Shown: in pieces, positions 1-9,109 of the stretch | How the letters are laid out: every line of letters begins with the position of its first letter | How positions within the stretch are numbered: the stretch's first letter is position 1 | Assembly (NCBI GenBank): GCA_002049455.2 | Contig: KV919285.1 | Coordinates: forward strand, 1-31,013 | Direction of reading: 5' to 3' | Length of the DNA: 31,013 bases | From: Porphyra umbilicalis | Taxonomy: Eukaryota; Rhodophyta; Bangiophyceae; Bangiales; Bangiaceae | Program-made: the position numbers and the translations under genes | The notes under the pieces: model-generated | What the model was told of the DNA's origin: nothing | The model's database searches: none | What the model saw: only the letters and a program-made list of their open reading frames with translations

Positions 1-22
1 TTTCGTTCGAGTGTTCGTCCGG

Positions 23-1407
23 CGAACGAACGCCGGACGTTCCCGGGTTCTCGTCCGGACAAATCACAATCCGCCCACAGCGTTCTGTCAGAGAGGTGCC
101 TGTTCAGGCCTCTGTGAGAGCCGATTTCCATGACAGTCCCAGATCTTGACAGCGACGAACATGGCCAATCAGAGTCACTCTAGCGGTAAGGTCATCAAGT
201 TTCTGAGACAAGTCAAGCTTCGAGTACCTGTGCAGCTTCAAGTCCGAATGAGAAGGCGTCTCTGGAGCTTCATGAGAGCGTCCTGCCATCGACGGCAGAC
301 AAACTAAAGTAAGTATTGGTGCCGACGTTCGGTGTGTGATTTTTCAAGCATGGAGCACCCAACAGTGCCTGTCGTACGGCCCTGCCGAGGGCAAGGAGAG
401 GGGTGCAGGTCTGGAGTGGAAGCTACAGTACAGGAGGGGGGTGAGCTCTACGAGAGCAACCGACACACCTCACAGAGCAGTCCTTGCCTTGGCTGACTCC
501 TCCATGACGGTCATCCTCCCCTGGTCGACACTCACGCACTCTGGTTACCGTGCTGCCGCGTGAGCCTTCCTGCATCTGGGACGGCAGCAGTAGACGAGAG
601 GACGGTATTGTGGAGGCACACGTTTTACGACGGGGGGGAGCGGCGATGGCTGTGGATGTTGACAGCGGTGAACCCGGAGGAGGACAGCGGCGTCGATGGG
701 GAGGGGTGCAGCGGTGAGCGGGCGGCGGGAGGTCGGAACGGACGAGGTCTGGACGTGAGCGAGCAGGGGCAGGTGAGGGGAAGTGCGCGAAGTTGAGGGG
801 TGGGGAGGGAGGGGCACGGCGGGGCGGGGCAAGGCGGGGAGGCGCAAGGCGGGGAGGCGCAAGGCGGGGAGGCGCAAGGCGGGGAGGCGCAAGGTGGGGA
901 GGCGCAAGGCGGGGAGGCGCAAGGCGGGGAGGCGCAAGGCGGGGAGGTGCAAGGCTGGGAGGCGCAAGGCGGGGAGGCGCAAGGCGGGGAGGCGCAAGGC
1001 GGGGAGGCGCAAGGCGGGGAGGCGCAAGGCGGGGAGGCGCAAGGCGGGGAGGCGCAAGGCGGGGAGGCGCAAGGCGGGGAGGCGCAAGGCGGGGAGGCGC
1101 AAGGCGGGAAGGGAGAAGGTGGTGAGGGAGAAGGTGGTTAGGGGGAAGATGGTGAGGCAAGAGGACCGGTGTCCTTAGCTTTGGAGTCTTAGTCATCATC
1201 AACATTAGAGAACTTTTAGCAAGCAAAAGAAGTACTGTCAGGATGGTGCCGAGCTGTATTTCGGGCCCCAACGTCTGTCCGGACGAAAGGCCATTCGTTC
1301 GGCCGCTCGTCTGACCGGACGACTGCCGATCGCTGGGACAAACGAATACCGATTCGTCCGGCGGATGCAATCCGAACGAGAAACGGACGAAAAAGGGCGT
1401 TCGTTCG
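23..1407. mobile_element. Candidate foldback-type element with diverged terminal inverted repeats
   Basis: Two ends match in inverted orientation. CGAACGAACGCC at 23-34 pairs with GGCGTTCGTTCG at 1396-1407. After exactly 14 unmatched bases on each side, TCTCGTCCGGA at 49-59 pairs with TCCGAACGAGA at 1371-1381 with one mismatch. Further CGTCCGG/CCGGACG words crowd both ends, and 16-24/31-39 is itself a perfect 9-bp inverted repeat with a 6-base loop. The interior holds a 15-bp minisatellite and no convincing gene. The equal spacing argues for a real foldback or MITE-like structure, but no target-site duplication is visible and the left end is close to the window edge. It could also be a diverged repeat family without mobility. 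Confidence 0.3.
826..1155. repeat. 15-bp minisatellite, about 22 units in two unit types
   Basis: Nineteen tandem copies of GGCGCAAGGCGGGGA (826-1110) carry only occasional substitutions. They run without a gap into three copies of a second 15-bp unit, GGGAGAAGGTGGTGA and variants (1111-1155), keeping the same period. Because 15 is a multiple of three and no unit contains a stop, several frames stay open on both strands. The resulting Arg/Gly- or Leu/Pro-rich reading frames are consequences of the repeat and not genes. The rest of 1-1417 is unassigned. Confidence 0.9.
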
Positions 1408-1436
1408 AGGGCACCAGATGTCTGACGATGATCCAG

Positions 1437-1816
1437 GCTGGATGATCCGGCGGACCCCTCAACGGCGTCGGTGCCCGCGCACTCCGAGGCGACGCGGGCG
1501 CCCCAGCGGCCCCCCCCCAGACCGTGCGTGTGGGCGGTCCCCCCCGCCTCGCCGCGCCGCCAGCGGTGCGTGCGCGCGCCCGCGGCGGCCTTTAGGAGCC
1601 CCCACCGCCGTCGTGCTGTCGCCCGCGTGCTGCCGTCCGCCGCGCCGCGCGCCCCGCCGCCGCCGTCGACCCGCACCCCGACCGCCCGTGCGGGGGCTCG
1701 GCCGACCAGAGCGCGCGCCCGCGTGGACCCTCCGCCGCTCCTTTTGGAGCGGCGCCCCCACCCCCCCCCCCCTCGCGCGTGCCCCGCCGACCCCCCGCGC
1801 CGCGCCGGCGGGGACC
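1437..1816 (+). other. Leader region conserved between the two repeat-protein copies
   Basis: This stretch before the ATG at 1817 has a diverged counterpart at 6854-7221 before the ATG at 7222. Shared words keep their spacing: CGGCGTCGGTG at 1463 and 6877, then CGCCCCAGCGGCCCC at 1499 and 6913, 36 bases apart in both. The distance from the first word to the ATG is 354 and 345 bases. In the second copy the matching frame is not continuously open upstream of 6982, which argues that this is an untranslated leader and not protein, although in the first copy an in-frame ATG at 1418 also exists. Confidence 0.45.
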
Positions 1817-4800
1817 ATGGGCCTCCGCGACCGCCTGCGGGCGGCCAAAAACGCGGCCATCCACGCCGCCGCCGCGAGCTTGTCGTCCACCCCCACCTCC
1901 GCGGCGCCCCCCCCCCCTGCGGCGCCCCCCCCGCCCCCGGCGGCGTGGGGCGCCCCCGCCGCGTCGGCCGCGGCGACGGACGTGGCCGCGGGGGCGCCCC
2001 CCCCCCCCCGTCCGCCGACGGCAACCGCGCCGCCGACGGCAACCGCGCCGCCGACGGCAACCGCGCCGCCGACGGCAACCGCGCCGCCGACGGCAACCGC
2101 GCCGCCGACGGCAACCGCGCCGCCGACGGCAACCGCGCCGCCGACGGCAACCGCGCCGCCGACGGCAACCGCGCCGCCGGCGGCGGTCGCGCCGCCCCCG
2201 ACCGCGCCGCCGCCGTCGCCCCCGACGGGTCCGTCGGCGGGCGCCGCGTCGCCGCCCGGCGCGCCCCCGCCGGCCGTCGCGGCGGGTGCCCCGCCGACCC
2301 GTCGCCCGCCGCCGCACGCGCGCGTCGTGGCGGCCGCGACCGCCGCGGCGGTGCCCGTGACGGCGGCGGCCACGGCGGCCGCGGCGGCGGCCAAGGCGGT
2401 GGCGGCCAAGGCGGCGGCGGCCAAGGCGGCGGCGACCAAGGCGGCGGCGGCGGCGCCGCCGCCCCGTGCGGGAGCGACGCCGGCGGCGGCGGCGGCGACG
2501 GCGACGGCGACGGCGCCGGCGCCGGGTCGGTCGGCGGCGCCCAAGCGGACGGCCGCGTCGGTGGTCGCTGCAGCGACCAAGACGGCCGCCGCCGCCGCCG
2601 CCCGCCGACGGACCGCCCGTCCCGCCGCCGCGACGGCGGGCGCCGCTCCGTCTGGCACGCCGTCGGGCGGCGGGGGTGACGGCTTGCAGGCGGTTGCGAC
2701 GGCGGTCCTCGGCGCCCTCCTCGATGCCGGCGGCGGCGGCGGTGGCGGCGGCAGTGGCGGCGGCGGGGCGCACCCCGACGCTGCGACCGCCACCACCGCC
2801 CGCCGCCGCCGCCGCCGCCCGCGGCAGTCCCGCGTGGCCGCCACCGCCGCTGACCTTGCCGACGCGGCGGCGGCGACGGGTGCCGTCGGCACCTCGTCGT
2901 CGGGCAGCAGCCACAGCAGCAGCGACGGCGGCGAGTCGTCCTCTGCCTCCTCGGTCGAGGGGCGGCGTGTCGGCGGGCGCGCCGGCTCATCCCGCTCCTC
3001 GTCGTCGGGCGGGGGGCGGCGCCACGCGTCTGCCTCGTCGAGCGGCAGCGGGAGTGACGGTGGAAGCGGCATCGGGAGTGACAGTGGCGGCGGAGGTGGG
3101 GCGGCCGCCGCCTCCCACTCGTCCACGTCGTCCTCGTCGTCGGCGTCCTCCCACTCGTCGGCGTCGTCGCAGTGTTCGCACGGCAGTGGCGGCGCCGCCG
3201 CCGCCGCGCGGCCCCACTCGCCGCCGTCGGTGGGCGGCTGCGACGACGGCGAGGGGGACGCCGACGTTCCCGTCGCCGTCGACGGGGAGGCAGACGGCGA
3301 CGGGACCGACGCGGGCGTCGGCGGGGATGTAGACGGCGATCTCGGCGACGGGGCTGGGGATGGGGTCGACGGGGACGTGCTCGTGGACGAGGAGGGTGGC
3401 CCCGCGGACGCAGACGGCGCCGCGGCTCTGAGCGACGCCGCCGACGTGTGCGGCGCAGACGGCGAGGCGCCCGTCGACGTGGACGCGGACCCCGCCGGCG
3501 TTGGCGACGGCGTCGACGCGCCCGCCCTCAGCGACGGAGACGCTGACCCCGACGCGGCAGGGGGAGACGGCGGGGACGCCGCCGCCGCCGCCGCCGACGC
3601 GTGCAACGACGGTGACGCAGGCGGCGACGGCGACGGTGGCGACGACGCAGACGGGACGGCCGTGGCGGCGCCGCCGTGCGAGGACGGTGGCGGTCCGCCG
3701 CCCGGCTGGGAGCCCCCCACCGATTGGCCGGGGGCGGTCGATGGCGACGGTCCGACCGAGGGCATTGACGGCGCCGACGTGGAGCCGTCGGCCGCCGGCC
3801 CCGCCGTCGACGACGAAACTACGGTCGGCGCGGGGTGGACAGAGCCGCCGCCGGTGGACGAGTGCGCCGAGCCGCCGCCGGTGGACCCGTACGCCGAGCC
3901 GCCGCCTGTGGCGGACTACGCCGAGCCGCCGCCTGTGGACGCGTACGCCCAACCGCCGCCGGTGGACGCGTACGCCCAGCCGCCGCCTGTGGACGCGTAC
4001 GCCGAGCCGCCGCCGGTGGACGCGTACGCCGAGCCGCCGCCTGTGGACGCGTACGCACAGCCGCCGCCTGTGGACGCGTACGCCGAGCCGCCGCCGGTGG
4101 ACGCGTACGCCCAGCCGCCGCCTGTGGACGCGTACGCCGAGCCGCCGCCAGTGGACGCGTACGCCCAGCCGCCGCCTGTGGTGGACTACGCCGAGCCGCC
4201 GCCTGTGGACGCGTACGCCCAACCGCCGCCTGTGGACGCGTACGCCGAGCCGCCGCCTGTGGACGCGTACGCACAGCCGCCGCCTGTGGACGCGTACGCC
4301 GAGCCGCCGCCGGTGGACGCGTACGCCCAGCCGCCGCCTGTGGCGGACTACGCCGAGCCGCCGCCTGTGGACGCGTACGCCCAACCGCCGCCTGTGGACG
4401 CGTACGCCGAGCCGCCGCCGGTGGACGCGTACGCCCAGCCGCCGCCTGTGGACGCGTACGCCGAGCCGCCGCCTGTGGACGCGTACGCCGAGCCGCCGCC
4501 TGTGGACGCGTACGCACAGCCGCCGCCTGTGGACGCGTACGCCGAGCCGCCGCCGGTGGACGCGTACGCCCAGCCGCCGCCTGTGGACGCGTACGCCGAG
4601 CCGCCGCCAGTGGACGCGTACGCACAGCCGCCGCCTGTGGACGCGTACGCCGAGCCGCCGCCTGTGGACGCGTACGCCGAGCCGCCGCCTGTGGCGGACT
4701 ACGCCGAGCCGCCGCCTGTGGCGGACTACGCCGAGCCGCCCCCTGTGGACGCGTACGCCCAGCCGCCGCCTGTGGTGGACTACGCCGAGCCGCCGCCTGT

Positions 4801-5944
4801 GGACGCGTACGCCGAGCCGCCGCCTGTGGACGCGTACGCCGAGCCACCGCCGGTGTACGAGTGCGCCGAGCCGCCGCCGGTGTACGAGTGCGCCGAGCCG
4901 CCGCCTGTGGACGCGTACGCACAGCCGCCGCCTGTGGACGCGTACGCCGAGCCGCCGCCGGTGGACGCGTACGCCCAGCCGCCGCCTGTGGCGGACTACG
5001 CCGAGCCGCCGCCTGTGGACGCGTACGCCCAACCGCCGCCTGTGGACGCGTACGCCGAGCCGCCGCCGGTGGACGCGTACGCCCAGCCGCCGCCTGTGGA
5101 CGCGTACGCCGAGCCGCCGCCTGTGGACGCGTACGCCGAGCCGCCGCCTGTGGACGCGTACGCACAGCCGCCGCCTGTGGACGCGTACGCCGAGCCGCCG
5201 CCGGTGGACGCGTACGCCCAGCCGCCGCCTGTGGACGCGTACGCCGAGCCGCCGCCTGTGGACGCGTACGCCGAGCCGCCGCCTGTGGCGGACTACGCCG
5301 AGCCGCCGCCTGTGGTGGACTACGCCGAGCCGCCCCCTGTGGACGCGTACGCCCAGCCGCCGCCTGTGGTGGACTACGCCGAGCCGCCGCCTGTGGACGC
5401 GTACGCCGAGCCGCCGCCTGTGGACGCGTACGCCGAGCCACCGCCGGTGTACGAGTGCGCCGAGCCGCCGCCGGTGTACGAGTGCGCCGAGCCGCCGCCT
5501 GTGGACGCGTACGCCGAGCCGTCGTCTGCGGACGCGTACGCCGAGCCGTCGTCCGAGGCGGACCCCTTCTGGCAACCGCCCGTCGACGCGTACGCGGAGC
5601 CGCCGCCAGACGAGGTGGCATACGACGACGTGGGTGACGACGTCGACCCGCTGCTGCTGCCCGAGGCGGACGCGGTGGCGGACGAGGGCGCCGCCGACGA
5701 CGGCGACGGGGACGACGACGGCTGCGGGGACGACGACGGCGCTGACGAGGGCGCGGAGGAGGAGCAATACGCCGAGGCGGAGGGCGTCGGCGAGGACGAT
5801 GACGCCGAGGCGGGTGGCGGGGAGGGCGACGGCGGGGAGGGGGTCTGGGCGGCCGACGACGGCGGGGAGGAGGACTTGGAGGCAGACGACGGCGGGGAGG
5901 TGGACGATGGGGAGGACGACGGCTGTGGGGACTGGGAGGAGTGA
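1817..5944 (+). CDS. Low-complexity protein with 62 Pro/Tyr nonapeptide repeats and acidic tail (unknown function)
   Basis: I do not recognise a family. The ATG at 1817 (gaccATGG context, 1375 aa) is preferred over the in-frame ATG at 1418 because the second locus copy begins with the same kind of N terminus (MG-x2-DRL-x-AA) at its own ATG. In order: an amphipathic N terminus; a Pro/Ala region with nine TATAPP units (2018-2179); Ala/Lys runs; an Arg cluster around 2795 that could be a nuclear signal; Ser-rich then Asp/Gly-rich stretches; 62 units of EPPPVDAYA or variants (3842-5515); and an Asp/Glu-rich C terminus. There is no clear signal peptide or membrane segment. A disordered structural or scaffold role is only a guess. 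A frame open for 1375 codons through regions of different composition, plus a paralogue, supports coding. Length and expression are unverified. Confidence 0.55.
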   Translation: MGLRDRLRAAKNAAIHAAAASLSSTPTSAAPPPPAAPPPPPAAWGAPAASAAATDVAAGAPPPPRPPTATAPPTATAPPTATAPPTATAPPTATAPPTATAPPTATAPPTATAPPTATAPPAAVAPPPTAPPPSPPTGPSAGAASPPGAPPPAVAAGAPPTRRPPPHARVVAAATAAAVPVTAAATAAAAAAKAVAAKAAAAKAAATKAAAAAPPPRAGATPAAAAATATATAPAPGRSAAPKRTAASVVAAATKTAAAAAARRRTARPAAATAGAAPSGTPSGGGGDGLQAVATAVLGALLDAGGGGGGGGSGGGGAHPDAATATTARRRRRRPRQSRVAATAADLADAAAATGAVGTSSSGSSHSSSDGGESSSASSVEGRRVGGRAGSSRSSSSGGGRRHASASSSGSGSDGGSGIGSDSGGGGGAAAASHSSTSSSSSASSHSSASSQCSHGSGGAAAAARPHSPPSVGGCDDGEGDADVPVAVDGEADGDGTDAGVGGDVDGDLGDGAGDGVDGDVLVDEEGGPADADGAAALSDAADVCGADGEAPVDVDADPAGVGDGVDAPALSDGDADPDAAGGDGGDAAAAAADACNDGDAGGDGDGGDDADGTAVAAPPCEDGGGPPPGWEPPTDWPGAVDGDGPTEGIDGADVEPSAAGPAVDDETTVGAGWTEPPPVDECAEPPPVDPYAEPPPVADYAEPPPVDAYAQPPPVDAYAQPPPVDAYAEPPPVDAYAEPPPVDAYAQPPPVDAYAEPPPVDAYAQPPPVDAYAEPPPVDAYAQPPPVVDYAEPPPVDAYAQPPPVDAYAEPPPVDAYAQPPPVDAYAEPPPVDAYAQPPPVADYAEPPPVDAYAQPPPVDAYAEPPPVDAYAQPPPVDAYAEPPPVDAYAEPPPVDAYAQPPPVDAYAEPPPVDAYAQPPPVDAYAEPPPVDAYAQPPPVDAYAEPPPVDAYAEPPPVADYAEPPPVADYAEPPPVDAYAQPPPVVDYAEPPPVDAYAEPPPVDAYAEPPPVYECAEPPPVYECAEPPPVDAYAQPPPVDAYAEPPPVDAYAQPPPVADYAEPPPVDAYAQPPPVDAYAEPPPVDAYAQPPPVDAYAEPPPVDAYAEPPPVDAYAQPPPVDAYAEPPPVDAYAQPPPVDAYAEPPPVDAYAEPPPVADYAEPPPVVDYAEPPPVDAYAQPPPVVDYAEPPPVDAYAEPPPVDAYAEPPPVYECAEPPPVYECAEPPPVDAYAEPSSADAYAEPSSEADPFWQPPVDAYAEPPPDEVAYDDVGDDVDPLLLPEADAVADEGAADDGDGDDDGCGDDDGADEGAEEEQYAEAEGVGEDDDAEAGGGEGDGGEGVWAADDGGEEDLEADDGGEVDDGEDDGCGDWEE
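2018..2179 (+). repeat. 18-bp tandem repeat encoding TATAPP, 9 copies
   Basis: Nine essentially perfect copies of an 18-bp unit (ACG GCA ACC GCG CCG CCG) lie in frame in the repeat-protein gene. They encode Thr-Ala-Thr-Ala-Pro-Pro nine times and then decay into Pro/Ala sequence. The near identity of the units indicates recent expansion. Confidence 0.95.
3842..5515 (+). repeat. 27-bp coding repeat, 62 units, with higher-order duplication
   Basis: The stretch is exactly 1674 bases, or 62 x 27. Each unit encodes Glu/Gln-Pro-Pro-Pro-Val followed mostly by Asp-Ala-Tyr-Ala, with variants ADYA, VDYA, ECA and YECA. The first residue switches between Glu (GAG) and Gln (CAG/CAA), often alternating. 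A higher-order copy is visible: the block from 4259 (24 units) recurs from 4907 (about 22 units), since GTACGCACAG after the Val codon recurs 648 bases on while the paired YECA units at 4841 and 5435 are 594 bases apart. The two blocks therefore differ by two units (54 bases). Confidence 0.95.
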
Positions 5945-6265
5945 GGGTGGGGGTGGTGGGGGTGCGACGCGCAGGGGCGCCGCCCGAGGCGCACGCATGC
6001 GCAGGCGCGCGGCGCCTGTGGCGCCCCACTCCTGCACGCTGCTTTGTTTCTTCTGTTTTTTCCAGCGTCTGACGACACCGGGTGGCTCGCGGCGGCGGGG
6101 GCGCCGCCGCCGCTGCCGCGACCACCCTCTCCGCAGCGGCCGCCCGCCAATGTCCCCCCGGCCGCCGCGGCCCTATCGTGGGCGTGGCGTCCAGGTGCTC
6201 GGCGAGTATCCTTTGCCTCGAGTTTTGCCGCCCATCCGTACGACTTGAGAGTACTTTCAGGCAAT
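5945..6265 (+). other. 3' region of the repeat-protein gene with conserved polypyrimidine tract
   Basis: After the stop at 5942-5944 the sequence carries GTGGCGCCCC (6018-6027), CTGCACGCTG (6032-6041), then a T/C-rich tract ending in CCAG near 6065. The second locus copy has the same order: GTGGCGCCCC at 10517, CTGCACGCTG at 10541, then a T-rich tract ending in AAAG near 10580. A polypyrimidine tract plus AG looks like a 3' splice site, but no donor can be assigned. It may instead be a feature of the 3' untranslated region. Confidence 0.4.
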
Positions 6266-6365
6266 CACTTTTAACGTGGGCTGCACATGGGGCGTGGACC
6301 ACTTTTGAACCAGGGCTGCGCACGAGGCGTGGACCTTTGAACACGGGCTGCGATGAGGCGACGAC
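6266..6365. repeat. Imperfect tandem repeat, 3 units of about 31-35 bp
   Basis: Units at 6266-6299, 6300-6334 and 6335-6365 share the order CACTTTTGAAC, GGGCTGCGCA and AGGCGTGGAC, with substitutions and small indels. The repeat lies between the two repeat-protein copies. The following 6366-6853 shows no gene I can support. Confidence 0.75.
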
Positions 6366-7221
6366 CCGCACGAGCGATGACAAGGATCCTTGACAGAATG
6401 ATGGGCTTGGGGTGGATCCCGCAACGAGGGACGCTGCGCAACGGGCCGCCGTGGGTGGCGGCAAGCGCTGGTGTGGCGGCGCATGACGAGGGTGGGCCCA
6501 CCCTGCCGCACCATAGGTGCGGCACCAAAGGGGATGTCATTCCGATGCTCCCCACGGGGGCGGCGCGTGGCGGTGACATGTCAGGTGTGCATACGACGTC
6601 GACCAGGACGCTGTCGTACTGTCGCAGGCCGGTTGCAGATCGGCCTCCACCTTTGACGTGGAGGCCTGCTTGCAGCAGTCACGCGGCCGTTTGCGTGTGC
6701 AACAGTGGTGCTACAGTGGGACGAACGGTACACTCTGGAATCCTCAGCGTCGTGCGCCTGCTGCACACGGCGTCGATGAGCTGCCGCTTCCTCCAAGCGC
6801 ACCCTCCACGGGGGCCTTCACGGCGGCCCCTCGACACTGGTCCCCCCGACCGTGCTGGATGTGGCGGGCCCCCGGACGGCGTCGGTGTCCCCGCTGACGA
6901 GGCTGCCACGGTCGCCCCAGCGGCCCCTCCAGAGCACGCCTGTGTACGGTCCACCGCTTTGCCGGACCGCCAGGGGAGCATATGCGCGCCCGCGGGAGGC
7001 TTCACAAGCCGCCACCGCCACCCCACGGTCGCAGTTGTTCTGCGACCAGCACGCTCCGCGCGCCCCGACCGTCGTCGTCGGTTCACAACGCACCGCCCGT
7101 GCCACCGACCGCCCGGCCATTGGAGGTCGCCCCCACCTGCGCGCTCTGCTGGTTGGGCTGCGCTGCGCCCTCCCCCCCCCCCACGCCCCTCCAATCCCCG
7201 CCCACCGCCCAGGCATCGACG

Positions 7222-7569
7222 ATGGGGTACGACGACCGCCTGGGGGCGGCTCAAGCCGCCATCTTCGACACCATCCTCGACAACATCCGCGACGATGGCG
7301 ACGATTCACCGCACGCCGCCGCCGCCGCCGCCCGCCGCCGCCGCCGCAGTCGCGGCCGGCGGCCGCTCCGCGTGGCCGCCATTGTGGCCGGCGAGTTTGT
7401 CGCCGTCATGTTGGAGAGCGACGCCAGCCTCTCGTCCTCGGGCTGGTCGAGCGACAATGGCAGCAAAGACGTCGAGCTGCCGCTGAAACAGACGTCCGCC
7501 AAGCAACCGCCCGTGCCGCAACAGATACCGGGAGGTTGCCCAATGACTGACCGGGTGCCGAAAGACTGA
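7222..7569 (+). CDS. N-terminal part of the second repeat-protein copy (115 aa, or a first exon to 7534)
   Basis: The ATG at 7222 begins MGYDDRLGAAQAAI, which parallels the start of the 1817 gene (MGLRDRLRAAKNAAI). An Ala run followed by an Arg cluster, an RVAA motif and a Ser-rich stretch ending in SSDNG parallels the region around 2780-2940 of the first copy. The long Pro/Ala/Lys section between these blocks is absent. As it stands the frame closes at 7569. A GT donor at 7535 (ccgggag|gttgcc, phase 1) could join in phase to an acceptor at 9847. Whether this is a short gene, a first exon or a decaying copy cannot be decided from sequence. Function unknown. Confidence 0.4.
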   Translation: MGYDDRLGAAQAAIFDTILDNIRDDGDDSPHAAAAAARRRRRSRGRRPLRVAAIVAGEFVAVMLESDASLSSSGWSSDNGSKDVELPLKQTSAKQPPVPQQIPGGCPMTDRVPKD

Positions 7570-7701
7570 TCTGGCTGTAAGCAGCCGATTGCAGCTCCCT
7601 GAGCCACCTTTCTGCCTGCTTGTGACCCAGTCAACGGAAAGAAGGGGCAGAAAGCTACAGTCTGCGCCGTCCAGACGACTGAGTGAAGCAGGTCTGGCAT
7701 C

Positions 7702-9109
7702 TAGTGTCTATTCTACCGGGGGACTCAATTGATCCTTTTCCGCTCATTTGATCATCATTTTCAGCGTCTATTTTCGAGCACTTCCCGTTGTCTGCTGTCC
7801 ATTCTGACGCCAGGAATGAACTCAGCGTGGTCTGTTTAGCCCTGGGGGAACTGGGGTACATTCTGCTAAGCGAAAAAGTCACTTTGGGGCGCCATTTTTG
7901 GGGCGCCCTGGGGCGGTTCCCGCCACTCCCAGGGACCTCAAATGCCGCCCTCTGTCCGCGCTGTGCCCTGTTCTGGATGCGTGCGCGCGCAATATCATCC
8001 ACCATTGCGTCTGCCCGAGACGTGGGCACGCTTGAACGCCCCCCATGGCGCCAACCTGCTAGTGTCTGTTGTACAAGGGGGCTCATTTGACCCAGAAACG
8101 ACTGTTTGATGCTGCTGTCGGCAGGGCTGTCCTGAGGAACCCTTATAGCGAACGGCGGCTCTGACTGCATAAATGAGCTCAGCGATGCCGTTCTGGCCTC
8201 GGGACACACACTCGAGCTTCAGCTCTCGGCCAATGTACCTCGAGAGGTACTGAAGCGTCAACTTTTGAAGCTCCCCAGAGGTCCGTGTTGGAAGAAAGGT
8301 AGACCACTGATAGGACGCAGTCTGTCGCTATGAAACACCCCAGAGAGCAGTAATTCATCAAGTACGGGCTCTTGTACAAAGCAGCATGCCCTGGTGGACA
8401 TATTTCCTTCAACTTCTCGCGCTTCTTGACATCTGTTCCCCTGCCTGAGATGACAGAACTGGGGCATGAAGAAGGTGAAAAAGTTGGCACGGAGGGCATG
8501 CAAGCAGGATGTCGTCATGATAGGGTGGGTCCGAAAGAGTTGTCGGGTGGTGGGCGAGGGGGGTGGGTCGGGCCGGGCCGGGCCGGGCGGATTAAGGAGG
8601 ACCTACCCGCTGTTTCTCGAACACTCGTAGCGCCCACTGGTCCGGGCTCCACCACTTCTTGGGGAACCGTGAGCCTCAGCATGGTATGTAAACAGCCCCC
8701 CCTCTTGACTTACGTGTTTATCTCACGCTGAGAGCCAGAGAAAAGGGCCGGAGATGGGGCCAACATGGGCCAGTCCATACAGCGTTGCAAGACGAAATCG
8801 TCGTTTTTTGTGCTTTTGAGGGGGGGGGGGGGGGCAGGTCGACGTCGGGCGTGCTAGAATGGACTTTCCTGATACGTTTTTGACGCGCTTCTTTCGTAGC
8901 AGGTAAGATAACGGGGTTTCCTCCCCGCAACACTCGGGTCCATGCTTGAGATGCTCATGGTCTCACGGGGAAGAGCAACGAAGTGGGTTTGTAGGCTGTG
9001 ATCACCCATTCTCATATGCAGGATCGCTGGAATCCCCGATTCTGCAGAAGCTCATTTGATCCTCAGCACAAGCTCATTTGATCCTTTTTTCCGGTAGAAT
9101 AGACACTAG
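7702..9109. mobile_element. Transposon-like element with perfect 19-bp terminal inverted repeats
   Basis: CTAGTGTCTATTCTACCGG at 7702-7720 is the exact reverse complement of 9091-9109. Inside both ends are copies of GCTCATTTGATC or close variants (about 7730 at the left, 9050 and 9071 at the right), all in the same orientation. The element is 1408 bp, clearly lower in GC than the neighbouring genes, and contains no reading frame I recognise as a transposase, so a non-autonomous DNA element is the likely class. Flanking bases show no obvious target-site duplication. It lies between the two pieces of the second repeat-protein copy. A 15-base G run sits at 8820-8834. Confidence 0.65.
8059..8093 (+). 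repeat. Additional copy of the element end inside the element
   Basis: CTAGTGTCTG at 8059-8068 is followed by GTACAAGGGGGCTCATTTGA. This resembles the left end at 7702 (CTAGTGTCTATTCTAC, then GGGGGACTCAATTGATCC) in the same orientation, with about three quarters of positions identical over 35 bases. It may be the end of a second, nested element or a relic of an internal rearrangement. Confidence 0.5.

Noticed and set aside
423..3765. Very long minus-strand open frames (Arg/Pro- and Ala-rich) antisense to the repeat-protein gene
   Set aside because: They span the minisatellite and simple repeats, where a GC-rich, stop-free period of 15, 18 or 27 bases keeps all frames open. No domain or paralogue supports them.
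2987..6464. Other 600-1000-codon frames over the 27-bp array
   Set aside because: Shadows of the repeat. Only the PPPVDAYA frame has the same product type in the second copy (PPPVGEIMRK) and the same acidic tail.
7655..8518. Minus-strand frames inside the TIR element, one with a QTTLSSFL sequence like a PCNA-binding motif
   Set aside because: Frames run across the element end or are short and disconnected. The motif is too short to carry weight without a transposase or other domain.
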